Below, one piece after another: positions 22,027 through 34,813 of a DNA stretch of 64,000 bases. The notes under the pieces are model-generated. The model saw nothing but the letters and a program-made list of their open reading frames with translations. It searched no databases and was not told where the DNA came from. Source of the stretch: Onchidella celtica (lineage: Eukaryota > Mollusca > Gastropoda > Systellommatophora > Onchidiidae). The DNA is taken from contig OZ007581.1 of the NCBI GenBank assembly GCA_963931925.1, forward strand, positions 20,675,447 to 20,739,446. The letters are read 5' to 3'. How positions within the stretch are numbered: the stretch's first letter is position 1; the number at the start of each line of letters is the position of its first letter. A program made the position numbers and the translations under genes.

Positions 22027-25000
22027 GTGGGGATCCCTTTTTGCGGTCGAAACAAAAAGAAATTCAGCTTACTCAGGCTAGGAGCCTGGAATATACGCAC
22101 ACTACAGGACAACTCAAACAACCCGGAAAGACGCACTGCACTTATTGCCATTGAGCTCAGCAGGTACAACCTGGACATAGTGGCACTCAGTGAGACCAGA
22201 CTCCCTGATAGTGGCCAACTCAAAGAGCTCAGTGGTGGATACACCTTCTTCTGGAAAGGCATGGGTGCAGTCGAACCGAGACAGCATGGTGTTGGGTTTG
22301 CAATTAAAAATGACCTTGTCAGAAATTTGCAGTCCATGCCAATTGAAATAAATGACAGGCTAATGACACTCAGGATCCCAGTTGGGAAAAGCCAGTCAGC
22401 CACCCTCATTAGCGCATATGCACCCACCATGACAAACCCAGATGAAGCCAAAGACAAGTTCTATTCTGATCTAGAATCTGTCATATGCTCTGTCCCGGCA
22501 GCTGATAAGCTGATTCTCTTGGGGGACTTCAATGCCAGGGTTGGCTCCGAAATCTCAGCGTGGCCAAATGTTTTGGGCCCTCATGGAGTTGGTTCATGCA
22601 ATAACAATGGGTTGCGCTTACTTACTTTGTGCGCTGAATTTGGCCTGTTCATTACCAACACAAATTTTAGCCTCCCCGTGAGAAACAGAACGTCATGGAT
22701 GCATCCCCGCTCAAAGCATTGGCATCTCATAGACTATGTCATTGTGAGGAAGACTGACAGAAAGGATGTCCTTGTAACAAAGGCGATGTGTGGTGCCGAG
22801 TGTGGAACTGACCACAGACTCATTGTTTGCAAGCTCAGACTAACATTGAGGCGCAATAGACGCCCTCAAGGGAAAGCGCCACCTAAACGCCTAAATGTTT
22901 CAAAACTCTGCTCAGCTGAGAAACAGAGCGAGCTCTCATCAGAACTCTCCTCAAAATTGGATTGCGTGACTTTTGACCCTGAGAACATTGAACAGAGCTG
23001 GACTGACCTAAATACGACTGTACACTCTTGCGCCAGCAGCACAGTTGGTTTTCCTGTCCGCAAGCACCAGGACTGGTTCAATGATAATGATAATGAAATC
23101 AAAGTGCTCATCAAAGAAAAAAATAGTCTCATCCAAGCTCACTGCAGTGACCCCTCTTCCACAGCAAAAGCTGATGCACTGCGTGCATGTAAGGGTGTAC
23201 TCCAGAAGAAGCTGAGGAAAATGAAAAATGACTGGCTTGAAGAGCGAGTAAGAGAAACTCAGAAATATGCCGACACAAACAACACTAGAAAGTTCTTTGA
23301 GAGCCTCCGAGCTGTGTTTGGACCATCCCGCTCTGGCACTACGCCACTTCTTGCGTCAGATGGTTCAACACGCATTGTTGAATTGAATGCCATAATTCAG
23401 CGTTGGGCAGAACATTTCGGAGGTGTGCTAAATCGGCCATCAAATATAAATACTGAGTCCATTGACCGCCTCCCTCAGACTCCTATTAATGCAGCCCTTG
23501 CCAAGCCATTCACAGCAAATGAGACCCGAACTGCCACAAATCAGATGTCCTTTAACAAATCACCAGGCGTGGATTCAATTCCTGCTGAGGTGTATGCCTT
23601 CGGTGGAGAAAAGCTTATTGAAAGGTTGACCGAGTTGTTCAATCATATGTTGAAAGCAGGGAAGCTGCCACAGGACTTCAAAGATGCTTCAATCATCCAT
23701 CTGTACAAAAACAAAGGGGACAGCCAAGTCTGTGACAACCATCGGGGAATCTCTCTACTTTCAATTGCTGGCAAAATATTGGCAAGAATGCTTCTGAATC
23801 GCCTTCTTGATCACCTCTCGTCAAATGACTTGCTTCCCGAGAGCCAATGTGGCTTTCGTAAAGAGAGGGGAACGGCGGATATGATTTTTGCTGCCAGACA
23901 GATTCAGGAAAAATGCATGGAACAAAATAAAGCGCTGTATATCACATTTGTTGACCTCACAAAAGCATTTGACACAGTGTGTCGTGAAGGTCTCTGGAAA
24001 ATCTTGGCGAAGTTTGGGTGTCCACCCGAATTCATCACAATAGTGCGCCAGTTTCATGATGGCATGCAAGCTGCAGTCAAAAGCAACGGCAGTGTTTCAG
24101 AGCCCTTTGCTGTCACAAATGGGGTAAAACAGGGTTGTGTCTTAGCCCCAACTCTGTTCAGCATCATGTTCTCTGCAATGCTACAAGAAGCCTTTAGCTC
24201 TCCTCCTCAAGGGGTAAGCATCAAGTACCGAACTGATGGCAGTCTATTCAACCTCAGGAGACTTCAGGCAAAAACCAAAACCAAAAGTACTCAAGTCTGT
24301 GACCTACTATTTGCTGATGATTGTGCACTTCTGGCACACGATGAGGATAGCATGCAAAACTGTGTTGATAATTTTTCTAGTGCCTGTGACAACTTTGGCC
24401 TCACAATAAGCACAAAGAAGACGGAAGTGCTCCATCAGCCTTCTCCAGACGACAAGTATCCTGTGACCCCAAATATCAAAGTCCATGACAGTCTTCTGAA
24501 GGTGTCGGAGAACTTCACCTATCTTGGCAGTACACTGTCTTCCGCGGCTCGTGTTGATACTGAAATTCTCTCAAGAATCAGCAAAGCCAGCTCTGCATTT
24601 GGCAGGCTTCGAAAGAGAGTGTGGGATGTTGCCGGCATTCGCACAGACACTAAGCTGAAAGTGTACAATGCTGTGGTCCTTCCCACCCTACTCTATGGGG
24701 CTGAAACCTGGACAGTGTACCAATCGCATGCCAGAAAGCTAAATCACTTTCATCTGGCCTGCCTTAGAAAGATCCTAAGGATCAAATGGCAGGATAAAAT
24801 TCCAGACACTGAGGTCCTCAATCGTGCCAAGGAATTGAGCATCTTCTGCCACCTGAAAAAAATTCAGCTACGTTGGGCAGGACATGTTGTCAGAATGCCC
24901 GACTCCAGACTCCCTAAGCAAATCTTCTTCTCTGAGCTCTCCAATGGAACGAGGAATGTTGGGGCCCCAAAGAGACGTTACAAAGACACTCTCAAGCAAT

Positions 25001-25254
25001 CACTGAAGGCCTTTGCCATTGATGTGAGTGAGTGGGAAAAGCTCTCGCTTGATCGTGCAAATTGGAGGGCGGCCCTTACCAGAGGCAGCAAAGCATGGGA
25101 AGCTGACAGAGTCCAGCAGGCTATCAAAAAAAGAGAACGGCGCAAGAAAAGGCCCAGTGGTACTGAACCAACGGAGCACTCTTGTCATTTATGCGGAAGG
25201 GTCTGCAGGGCAAAAATAGGACTTATCAGTCACATGAGAAGCCATAAGTCATGA
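22027..25254 (+). CDS. LINE ORF: AP endonuclease - reverse transcriptase - C2H2 finger
   Basis: 1075 codons without a stop. The N-terminal endonuclease runs from about residue 16 to 275, with LGAWNIRTL, ALSETRLPDSG (catalytic Glu), LLGDFNARVG, HLIDYVIV and GTDHRLIVCK (Asp-His). RT runs from about residue 500 to 800, with KSPGVDSIPAEVY, NHRGISLLSIAGKI, GFRKERGTADMIF, VDLTKAFDTV (first Asp), NGVKQGCVLAPTLFS and LLFADDCALL (the catalytic FADD). A thumb-like region follows (LYGAETWTVYQ, LRWAGHVVRMPDSRLPK), and then CHLCGRVCRAKIGLISHMRSH, a C2H2 finger at the C-terminus. The frame opens after a stop at 21967 but has no ATG until 22261, inside the endonuclease; the start coordinate is a GTG. Translation may use a non-AUG start or reinitiation. 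Confidence 0.93.
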   Translation: MGIPFCGRNKKKFSLLRLGAWNIRTLQDNSNNPERRTALIAIELSRYNLDIVALSETRLPDSGQLKELSGGYTFFWKGMGAVEPRQHGVGFAIKNDLVRNLQSMPIEINDRLMTLRIPVGKSQSATLISAYAPTMTNPDEAKDKFYSDLESVICSVPAADKLILLGDFNARVGSEISAWPNVLGPHGVGSCNNNGLRLLTLCAEFGLFITNTNFSLPVRNRTSWMHPRSKHWHLIDYVIVRKTDRKDVLVTKAMCGAECGTDHRLIVCKLRLTLRRNRRPQGKAPPKRLNVSKLCSAEKQSELSSELSSKLDCVTFDPENIEQSWTDLNTTVHSCASSTVGFPVRKHQDWFNDNDNEIKVLIKEKNSLIQAHCSDPSSTAKADALRACKGVLQKKLRKMKNDWLEERVRETQKYADTNNTRKFFESLRAVFGPSRSGTTPLLASDGSTRIVELNAIIQRWAEHFGGVLNRPSNINTESIDRLPQTPINAALAKPFTANETRTATNQMSFNKSPGVDSIPAEVYAFGGEKLIERLTELFNHMLKAGKLPQDFKDASIIHLYKNKGDSQVCDNHRGISLLSIAGKILARMLLNRLLDHLSSNDLLPESQCGFRKERGTADMIFAARQIQEKCMEQNKALYITFVDLTKAFDTVCREGLWKILAKFGCPPEFITIVRQFHDGMQAAVKSNGSVSEPFAVTNGVKQGCVLAPTLFSIMFSAMLQEAFSSPPQGVSIKYRTDGSLFNLRRLQAKTKTKSTQVCDLLFADDCALLAHDEDSMQNCVDNFSSACDNFGLTISTKKTEVLHQPSPDDKYPVTPNIKVHDSLLKVSENFTYLGSTLSSAARVDTEILSRISKASSAFGRLRKRVWDVAGIRTDTKLKVYNAVVLPTLLYGAETWTVYQSHARKLNHFHLACLRKILRIKWQDKIPDTEVLNRAKELSIFCHLKKIQLRWAGHVVRMPDSRLPKQIFFSELSNGTRNVGAPKRRYKDTLKQSLKAFAIDVSEWEKLSLDRANWRAALTRGSKAWEADRVQQAIKKRERRKKRPSGTEPTEHSCHLCGRVCRAKIGLISHMRSHKS

Positions 25255-25404
25255 AAGAACAGTCTTTCCATTCTGTCCTCTGTGTCCTTTAGTTCTCTTT
25301 ATTGTCCAATTGTTGAAATTCTCAACAATTTCTGTTCTTTATTCCTCTGGTGTTGTTAAGGTCATCATCATACCTGATGGACGAACTATTATTAAGTAAC
25401 AAGG

Positions 25405-28280
25405 ACAATTTACCAGGGCTAATAATTTGATTTGCTGTAAATTACTAATTAGTCATTAGTTTTCTCCCAAAGCAACCATCATTGACATTCTCTAAACATC
25501 CGGCAGTCATCAAGTCCAATTTGTCCAGCTGAATTGTCCTAAAACCTCGATAAAGGGTATCAATTTGTTTCATCCTGAAATTACTCTTCTGTGTTCATCA
25601 ATTGTTGTAATTCAAACACAGGGCTCGCGTGAATTGTGAATTATTCAGAACGGGTTGGCTGGGTATCGCGAATCTGGAAAATGAATTGTTATTATTCGAA
25701 ATTACTGCACTGACACAGAATTGTCTCAAAGTGAATAAATTTATTTTGGTTTCATTATCCAACCCCCGCGCTTTGTTTTTAGTTTGCCCGAGAGAAAACA
25801 GATAAAATTCTTCTCATTAATCAAATGAAATCAGTGGATTGCACAAGCCTATTTTTCTTGGGTTATATATAAGCCATACAAGCAAACTTGAAACTTAGTG
25901 CAAAATAAGGTCGCCTGGTTCAGTTCAGCACCAACGAAAATGCTGTCAACTGGGGCTCTGAAATGACTGGATAATGTTACTTACCAGAAAATTGTGTATG
26001 TGAGTCAGAGAATAGCTTCACACAGGCATTGCACCATAAATTTACGGTGAGGAAAGAACTACTTTTTACCTGTGACAGAGGATGGTCTGAGTTCTTTAAA
26101 CTGATATTATAGAACTGCTTTGTCAGTTGCATAGGGGCTGAGAAATGAGCATTTATAAGTTTACATAACTTCAATTTAAGACGCCCGCACAACAGCATTT
26201 CTCACATGTTGCCGCAGGTGGCATCGGCGAAACCATGAACACAATATGCCCCAGCGCCTGGGGTGGAATAGACAATTGCATGTAGAATTGGGGTAAAATG
26301 TTGTGCCATTGTCCTAATGCTAACACACATTGATCACTTGAATATTACTCAAAGACAACATGAGTAGAGTGGCAGCTTAACATCACTATTCAGTATTTTT
26401 TGTCGTCAGCTTTGACAACGATGCCACTGGGTATGACTGCAAGGCACTGGACACTAGACAGCATGCGCGAAGCAAAGTGCCTCACCTGTCCCATTTCACT
26501 GAATCTGATATCTTTGATCGGCTACATTCCATTTCGGTCAATAAAACTCGACATTCAATTTCTACAAGTGCTGCTTCGGCCAGCGTAAAGTAAGCAACTT
26601 CGAATGCCGATTTTCTTTTCGCGACACCTCTTCCATAAACTCTTAACATTCTCGTCATCTGGAGCGTCGGCAAACATGTCAAATGCAAATGAATCAGCGA
26701 TCTTCTCAGGCTGAAGATGGGCTTCTGTAGGCCAAAGACTGAACTGACGAACTTTGCCTACATCAATATCATGATATTTGTACTTGGGAGCCAGACCCAA
26801 TGTTGGTAGTTTTCTCTATCAAGACTGCCCAAGATGAAATCAGCAAACACCTTCTGAAAAACTGGGGTAGAAACCCATTGAATGGCTGATGGCGTGCTAT
26901 TTCAAAGTCAGAGCTAATAATCTGAGCTGCTGTAAACTACTAAATGGTAATTCGTTTTCTACCAAAAGTAGAAATACAAGAAGGCTGAAGGGTTTCTTGG
27001 ATTTCTGCCACTTTTTGACTAACATCAAAAAAAAAAATTGCAGCATGGCTAATATGCAACTGGTTTTAACTTTCCAGGTGGAAATAAGCACGCTTATTCA
27101 CCACTTGTCAAATCTTTCCACCTGATGTTTTAGCCTACCAAAAGAACAGATTAACCAGCTCCACCATATTTCTATAAACCATTTAGTTTTCGAATTTCAT
27201 ATTAGTTTTTAAGAGAACCGAAATGAATATGGAAAACAAAATCTACGAAAACGAATACTGGCAGAAAAAGGATGTCAAATGCCCCCAAATGGATAGTCGC
27301 GCTTCTATCTGGATGAACAATTTGCACTAACATGTCTGACGTCACAAAGCAATGAAGAGATGTTATTGGACACATTTCGCTCCCTCACTTTCGACCAATC
27401 AAATACAAGCAAGGCCAAAAACACAGTTTGTTTGTTTTACACAATAGGAGTACATTTGAGGCTGAATGTGGTATGTGACTGAAGTTATCACCATTGTAAT
27501 AAGAGATATAACTTGTAAAGTTTGAAAAGGTACACTTTGATCAAAGAAATCGACCGCTTCTAATGAAGCCTGTGAAATGAAACTTTGCATGCGCCCTTGC
27601 ACCTGCAAAAACGTTATAAATCTAATTATTAGCCTGACAGACGTGTTCCCGAGAGCGAGTTACGCTATTTGCGACCTATGAAATATAAAACCTCTATTCT
27701 TGTTCACCTCTATGGGAATAATGTAGGTATACATTATTTCATTGTTATTTTCTGGCGTGTTCACTGGTGATCCAAAAATGCGCTCCAAATTTACGCTTAA
27801 TGCCGTATTTTCTGAAGCAAAGGTGTAGACTGTCAAAATGTAATGTGGTTCACACTGAATCTCGGGGTTATATGCAAAGTACTGGCGTAAATGTGTTACA
27901 CAATGCTGTTATGTCACTTTTTGTGTGTGTATTTGTGTACAGTTATAAATTCATGGTTTAAGTGCTACTGTTATGCCAAAAAATTCTATTCTTTACAAAT
28001 ATATAGATGGTTAATTCACTCATTCTGTCTACTGTGAAAAATACACGTGTTTTCCGGGAATTGCCCACTGGTAGTAGATCTATTGATCGCAGTAATTTCA
28101 GTGTGCACAAAGCTTTTAAAATGGAGACTTATAGACCTTGATGATGTCCTCACGCTCAGTCTGATACACTTCTAGTCTGTGGAATTTATGTTACCGTATT
28201 ATTAGTAGGGGCCTATATCTATTTCTAGATTTGTCAATCTATATTATAATACCGCTAATAGTAAAGTTTATAACTTTACA
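25405..28280. other. Intergenic DNA, mostly unassigned
   Basis: A short block is repeated: GCTAATAATTTGATTTGCTG then TAAATTACTAA near 25417, and GCTAATAATCTGAGCTGCTG then TAAACTACTAA near 26911. Minus-strand open frames between 26480 and 26870 include KYKYHDIDVGKVRQF and FADAPDDENVKSLWKR; they shift frame several times and I do not recognise them. They could be an old coding fragment. No RNA gene seen. Confidence 0.4.
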
Positions 28281-28319
28281 GAAAATCTTTCCAGCTGTAT
28301 AAGTACTTTTGCAAAGAGG

Positions 28320-29345
28320 CCAAAAGAAAGGCGCTTTTTTATAACCATGACCGCCCGGCAGATCTCTTGGTATATCAAAAATCATCCTTTAATCGGTGGA
28401 TCAAGCAGTCTTCAACAACAATTAATGATATAAGGGAAGGTCACAGAAAACAGAAATGCGATAACTTTGACCGGGGTGTCATTAAACGCTCTATTTTAAA
28501 CATGTTTTATAAGAAAGAGCCAACTACCCTGAAAAAGCTGAGATTTAAACTTAGAAATGAAAATGATATTGATATAACAAAACAAACTTTATGGAAAACA
28601 GTGAGGAAAAATGGTGGTAAAAATGTGTTGTGTGAAAAACCTCACCTAATTGCAAGCAGGTGCAAATATCTGCGCGAAATAAGGAAAATGCGTCCAGATG
28701 GCTATGATGTGATACATCTTGACGAATCCTGGATAAATGCACACCACACAAAGGAGAAAGAATGGATGTCACTTGACCGCCAAAAACGACGCCATGTCCC
28801 AAGCAGCAACGATTAATCACAGCGCAAGCTGGTAGACATCAGGTTGGATTTATCCCAGGTGCTGAAATGTTTTCCAATCCAAATCAACCGACAACTGTGT
28901 CTACCATACCGAGATGAAGGGTAAAACATTCAGTGAGTCGGCTTCGTAATGGACAGTGCTGCTTCTCTATCATAATGTTGTCCGGGAATGATAAAATCCC
29001 AACATCATCCACTAAAATGGCGTAGCTGGAAAAGGATCACATACCATTTTCTGAAACAAGCTTAAAGCCAGAGCTGTTGTCAATTATCAAAAAGCAAAGA
29101 AGAACAAAAACATTTCAAATAGACAAAATAATTCAAGAGCCTGGACATAGATATAATTATGCTTGAGGCTTCCACCTTACCACTCTCACCTAACCCTATG
29201 GAAATGGTTTGGGCAAAAATTAAACAAACTGTTGCCCGACAAAAACATGACGTTCAAATTCGCCGATGTGAAACAACTTACCGAAGCAGCAATGGCAGCC
29301 ACTGTTACAGACTACTGAAAATTAATGTGTCCAGCATGTGATTAA
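28320..29345 (+). pseudogene. Decayed Tc1/mariner-superfamily transposase
   Basis: An open frame at 28367-28816 encodes the DNA-binding half and start of the catalytic core: a helix-turn-helix-like VIKRSILNMFYKKEPTTLKK and then YDVIHLDESWINAHHTKEKE, the first catalytic Asp of the DDE/D domain in its characteristic VxHLDExWxNAHHTxE context. Downstream, other frames give VGFIPGAEM, EMKGKTF, LRLPPYHSHLT and VKQLTEAAMAATVT, which match the order of the C-terminal half. That half is broken by several frameshifts and stops, so the element is inactive. Terminal repeats were not found. Expected intact length is about 340 residues. Confidence 0.8.
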
Positions 29346-31315
29346 GGAAGGAAACAAATATTGGTAGAATGACGGCTGGACCCATCCTGTTCTACCTACC
29401 ACCAATGTGAACTTCCTTGACTCTTCTGATTAGGAAGATTTTAAAAATAACTTGATCTACTAGTGTTTTGTGAATTGTGCAAACGGGATATAGGACGGCA
29501 TGAATAAACACATTTAGTTTAGACATTAAAATTCACCAAGAATCAGATTGTGTATCGGCATCATTGTTGTCTTCCCGTCAGCCCGGATAGAGGGACGGAG
29601 CACGCATAGATCTAACAGCAGTGAAATGATGTCGCAAACGTAAGTAACAAGTAATATGGAAACTGCATAGCGGTATAAATTATTTTGCTTGAAATAACCT
29701 TTACTAGTTTACTTTTTTTTTTTTCTACATTTCCTACTTTTGTGGTCTGTTTTAATTGAATGTATTCATAAAATTGGCGTCTCAACACTTCGAGCTTTCT
29801 GGATCTTTCTACTAAAATGAATGGGTTTACATTATATAAATATGTTTTATTTTATCTTTTATTGTAAACATTATACTATTTCTTGAGCTCCATATCAAAG
29901 GTCGTGATTTTTATTAAGCGCAAATAAAGGATTTTGTGATCATGATGATTTATGACTTCGAAAAAAATAGATTATGAACGCTTTTTCAAATATAAGGTCG
30001 CATACAAAATTTCATAGAAATTGATGCACTGGAAGTTGTCGAAATTTTCGCCTAAAGTGTACCACTTCAAAGTTTACAAGCAGTTGTAAGTGGGCTATAA
30101 TGTACATACAGCTATCAATGGTAAATTGAATTAATCGAAATTGATGGTAAATAGCATCCATAATGTTATGTTTTCACCATTCTCTAATAGTCGTATAATA
30201 TCTAAGCGTTTATTGGTTTTCCCCATCCACTGGCTATATCCTTCCAGTTTTACATTCCTCCATCTAACCCTGACCATAGGGATTTCAGGACGAAATGACG
30301 GGAACAAAATATAATTGGGTAGTGTGCAGTGGCCATCAAAGGTTATACTACTCCCTTCAGACCCGCGAAAGAGGAAAACCAGATAGATCACGGAGATATA
30401 AGGTATGAGTGTATGGCACTAAATTCCACAATACTTTTTGTTTTGTGTTTATTTTAAAACTTTTTTAATGATAAAATGGGGCTGTTTTTACGATGTGTAG
30501 GCAAATCATCTGCGGATTAATTAGGAAACTTATTTTGATACAATGATTAGTGAGTAACTATTAACAAGGCAATATAGAAAGGATACTTACAATCATGGCT
30601 AAATGATTAATACACACGTATGATTTATCTGTTCGAATTGGTAATTAAGTCGGTTTTGTTAGTATGAAAATATAGTTAATTCGTTAGTATGAAAATATAT
30701 TTAATTCGTTTAGGCATTTTATTCATGAGAAATATTTTGTACACGCATAGAACAGACACCAGTCAGTCAAATCTTTAGTTTCAACCGAAATCACATTTGG
30801 CCATTACAAGAGTTGTTTTCCCTACTTGGCCCTCCTGCAAATCAGTGAATCATCAGTTCTTGCATTAATTCTATCCCTGTTGCATGATTCAATTATTGAT
30901 GTATTTAAATTTTCCATCCACAATCCTGCCCATTCATTACCTGGGTGACTGACGCCAGCCATAACTTCTGTATCTAAACTACAATTTGAAAAGGGCTTAA
31001 AACTATTTTGGTGGTTATTGTTTTTTACGTTTTAAATCCTTTTAATTCAAATTCTTAAACCGGGGCAGTCAAGATTACCCATCATTTATATAATTCATAA
31101 CTTTTTAGTTAAGTCTTAAACAAAGATTACAACTAAAGACAGCCCGCAACAGTGATTACAAAGATTTCATATTCAGTAACAGATAAAATATGTTATGAAA
31201 GTGTCACCAACTGGGGGTTCTCTTGAACATATAAGCCTTTGATCTCTTCATCCAGATTGTAATATGGTAAACCGGTAAAAATAAAAAATAAAAGAAATAT
31301 TTTGTCTTATTGCAG
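29346..31315. other. Intergenic DNA upstream of the receptor gene
   Basis: AT-rich with no recognisable gene. A short direct repeat, GTTAGTATGAAAATATA then GTTAATTCG, is found twice around 30656-30710. TTGCAG at 31310-31315 could be the acceptor of a first visible exon carrying the receptor 5' UTR. Confidence 0.45.
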
Positions 31316-33159
31316 ACAAATGAACTTATAACAATCCAAAGTCATCTGTGATTCTGGTTGCTTAAGACGTCTGAACAAAGAAGGCAAGATGAAAAACAGT
31401 ACGATAGTTAAACATACAACAGCATTCTGGAGCGGACGGGGGTCTGTGGTTGTTTTGGTACTGACCTCCCTGAGCTCATTCAACACTTGTCAGGGACAGG
31501 CTCAGCCTGTAATGTTTGACAACGTCACTCAACTTCGATGGGCTGACATCAGCAATGCCATTATCAGCGAGGTCGCAAAAAGTTGTGGGTATTACCGTTT
31601 GTGTAATGTGACTGGGTATGAACATTTTTCAGGTACGGTAAAATGCGGTGGATGTGAACATTGCTTTTGTGACGAAGCTTGCGAGACCTACAAAGATTGT
31701 TGCATTGACAAAATCATTAATGACAAACTTCTAAACAATCTTTTTTCCTGAAATACCGCAAGATGAAGGTAAGTTTCAATAATCTGAAAGAATGTTGTTT
31801 TTAGGGGCTTAAAGACTGCCAGCAGAGAAAATGTAATACTAGATAAAACGGAGCAGAGCAAAGCATTACCAGATTAGCCGGACTCGATTATAACTGCTTG
31901 TTCAGCTCGACTTTGAGAGAGTGCTTAGGTTTACTGATCAAGTGACAACAGTTCAATCACTTCAGGGTGCATTATTTGGCGTATCAGTGCTCTGAGCACC
32001 ACTATTCAGCTTTTCTCGGCTCTGGTCATGGTCTGAATACTAAAGCTTTCTGCTGTGCTGGTAGTCTATTAGGGCTTTTACAGCACGTCTTCCTCTAAGA
32101 TTTCTGAACATTTTTAAGAGAAGAGGTGTTCTTGTCTTCGTCCCTTTTCTTTCTTTCAAAATATCATCTCTTGAAGTAAATGCTATTACTGTGTAATTTG
32201 TAAAATAATATTCGCTGGATTCTTTACACCAAATGTAGCAAACTCTTAATTAAAATTAGTTTTGCGAACCTGGACATGCCTATTACAAATAAGTTGTCAG
32301 TCTACTCAAAAACTTAGTTCATCTCTCTTGAAGAGAAAATTTTCAACAGATTTAATCATGTTCTTTTAACGTATCCATGACACAAAAAGAACCCAGCTTG
32401 GCGGAGTGCGTGGATGTTCGCTTCAAGAGTAGGAATCGAAAAAGTGGAGAAAATGAGATGTCTCAGAGGCTGGTCATCAAGTGTCCGGCTGACTACAAAG
32501 ATGTAGCCGGTATCAATCAATGTGAATCTAGTGGGCCCATCAACCAATATCTTCTGAACCCTGATTCATCAGTATCTCAGCTGACGGTCAACTGGCCAGT
32601 GACGTCAAATAAAACCACACTTTTCTACAAAAACCGAGCATGTGCCAAATGCAATGGTGATGACAACGACTTGATTCCTTGGAATGTCAAAATAACCTGC
32701 AAAAATTTCGTTACCCCAGCAACCAACACGAGTATGAAGGGCAAAGTAAACCAGATTCTGAGAGAAGATTCAGACTGCAGGGACGTGACATATACAAGAC
32801 CAGAAAATTTAAAACCCCGGATGTGTCGCCTGAATACACCTGAAGAAATCGATTCTTGCAATACGTCGGGAAGTCACGACGACGAATACGAAAGATTTCT
32901 TTGGAAAGCCTGCGATATTTTCACCCAAAGACTTTTTATAAAGTCTGGAAAGTCTGAGCAGATATACAAGAGCCCTTTCTGCCTGCTGTGCCAGAATGAA
33001 AATGATGACAATGACGAGAGGGTCAGACTATCGTGCCCTGGTCCTGTCCCTACACCGTTTTTCATGGTTCTGAGTCTAGATGCTCTGGAAGAGGTACAGA
33101 ATACTGCACAACGTGACGCCTGTCACTGTGATGTGAACCGGGTGTATGACGTTTTTCAG

Positions 33160-34627
33160 GTATGATATTGTTTTAATCACAATATGACAATATCTTAATT
33201 GAGCTAGAGAGTGAACCTGTGAGCACCTAAAACTTCAAGACTACGCCATCAAAAATTATGAAACTTGGTGTGCTGCATCAATTTTTGACGAATAGTTACG
33301 TGGACACATTCTTTGAACAAATACCAGTACTTACTTATATTAACATTTTTTAGGCTGCGAAAACAGAGACGCATTTTCATCGGATAGAACCGAAAAGTGT
33401 GACCGGAAATTGCGTCATTGACCTCTCTTTACACATTGGTAGTCTAAAATCAGCGTAATCACGGTCATCTGTATATTTCTGCGTGAAATTGTGGTGTACT
33501 AGTAAGTTCTATTAGTCATTACATCGAATTAAATTTGCCGTTTTAATGTAGCCTAAATTTAGATGTATGGTTGGGCTTGGTACATGGAAAATTTGCAACA
33601 TTTATCTTGCAACGTGTCGGCTAGTCTATAGAAATAAGGGTGGATTGCAAAATATACGCCATAGTTTGTTTCACTTTGGGTTCAACGACGTGTCTTCACG
33701 ACAGCGGTCACACTGGTTCACAATTTCGTTTTTTTTTTTTTTGTTGCTTTTTTTTATTATTATATTATTTGGTGCGTTTGTGTGGGGGGCGGGGGTACTT
33801 TGAGTATGAGTCTGACCTAATTGTGGCTGGATTCTCAGAGCGCCGTCAAACAGAACGACACTAGTAAGAATTTAACTGGAAGTTTCCTATAAAATTCTTT
33901 TATCGGCTAAGTTCTCAATTTTGTGATATTATTTAGAATGAATTTTGAAAATATGTTGAAAATCTGCCGAGAACCCCATCGGGAAGAATCATAAAATCTA
34001 GATGCATGCTGTTTTCACCCAAAATCATTTACAGAATGTATTTCGCAATGGGCGAATGAGGTCGTGAGTATATATTCGTATCATGCTCTGCGATGACACA
34101 TTAAAAAAAATTCCAAGTTGAGCCCTGCCCTTACCATATTCCGTTGTTGTTTTTTTAATGTACCATTGCCAGCTCTTCGTGTCATCTATACAATGAAGAA
34201 ATTCGTGAGATATTTAACAAGACCTACCGCCGCTGATACGGCTTGGATTTTCCCAGAATTTTACAGGCGACTTTCTCTCAACCTGCAGAGGGTTGGGTTT
34301 TTTTTTTAATTTGGGGTCTTGGAATGGTGGGGGAGTATTTTTTGTTTGTTTGCTTTGTCTCGCTAATTTTTGGTAAAAAGAAAAGGGACACAACAAAAGG
34401 TAGACCGAAATCATCCTCTGATAGCTCATAAACAAATGGAAACCTTGAAGACGTGTTGCTTGGCCACAGTAGTCAATACAGTTTGTGGCGTTAAGGTAGT
34501 GCTGATGATACTGGCGAAAAATAGAATCACATTATGTAAGTGTAACTGAAGTGTTTTTGTTGTTGTTGTTTCGTGTGTTGACCCCTTCCTCCCCACCCCC
34601 TCTCTCCCCTTTTTTTTTTTGGTACAG
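33160..34627. other. Intron of the 7TM receptor gene
   Basis: No exon or clear repeat family seen. Contains T-rich and C-rich tracts ahead of the acceptor at 34626-34627. Confidence 0.5.
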
Positions 34628-34813
34628 GACAAATGCCAGAACTTGACCTGTGCCTTGGACAAGCGATTGCAGAATGGAGAGTGCATATCAACTGTAACAG
34701 CCTGGAGAGGAGCCGCCTACAGTGTCAGCCTTAGGTTCGATGCTACTTTGAGCAAAGCTGACGTGATAGTGCTAGGGCAGCGTGTCTATCCTCAGGACGG
34801 GGATATTGTACAG

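Larger units (their letters stand above)
21308..25390 (+). mobile_element. Full-length-looking APE-type LINE with 14-bp target site duplication
   Basis: ATTAAGTAACAAGG occurs at 21294-21307 and again at 25391-25404, immediately outside a 4083-bp unit, so both ends are fixed. The unit has about 0.7 kb of 5' leader, one long ORF and a short 3' UTR without poly-A that ends GTCATCATCATACCTGATGG ACGAACTATT. The 3' UTR contains a perfect 9-bp stem (AATTGTTGA/TCAACAATT, 25308-25330). A perfect target duplication and an unbroken ORF imply a recent insertion. The layout (single ORF, endonuclease and RT, no RNase H, non-poly-A tail) is RTE-like, but the exact clade is not settled by eye. Confidence 0.92.
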
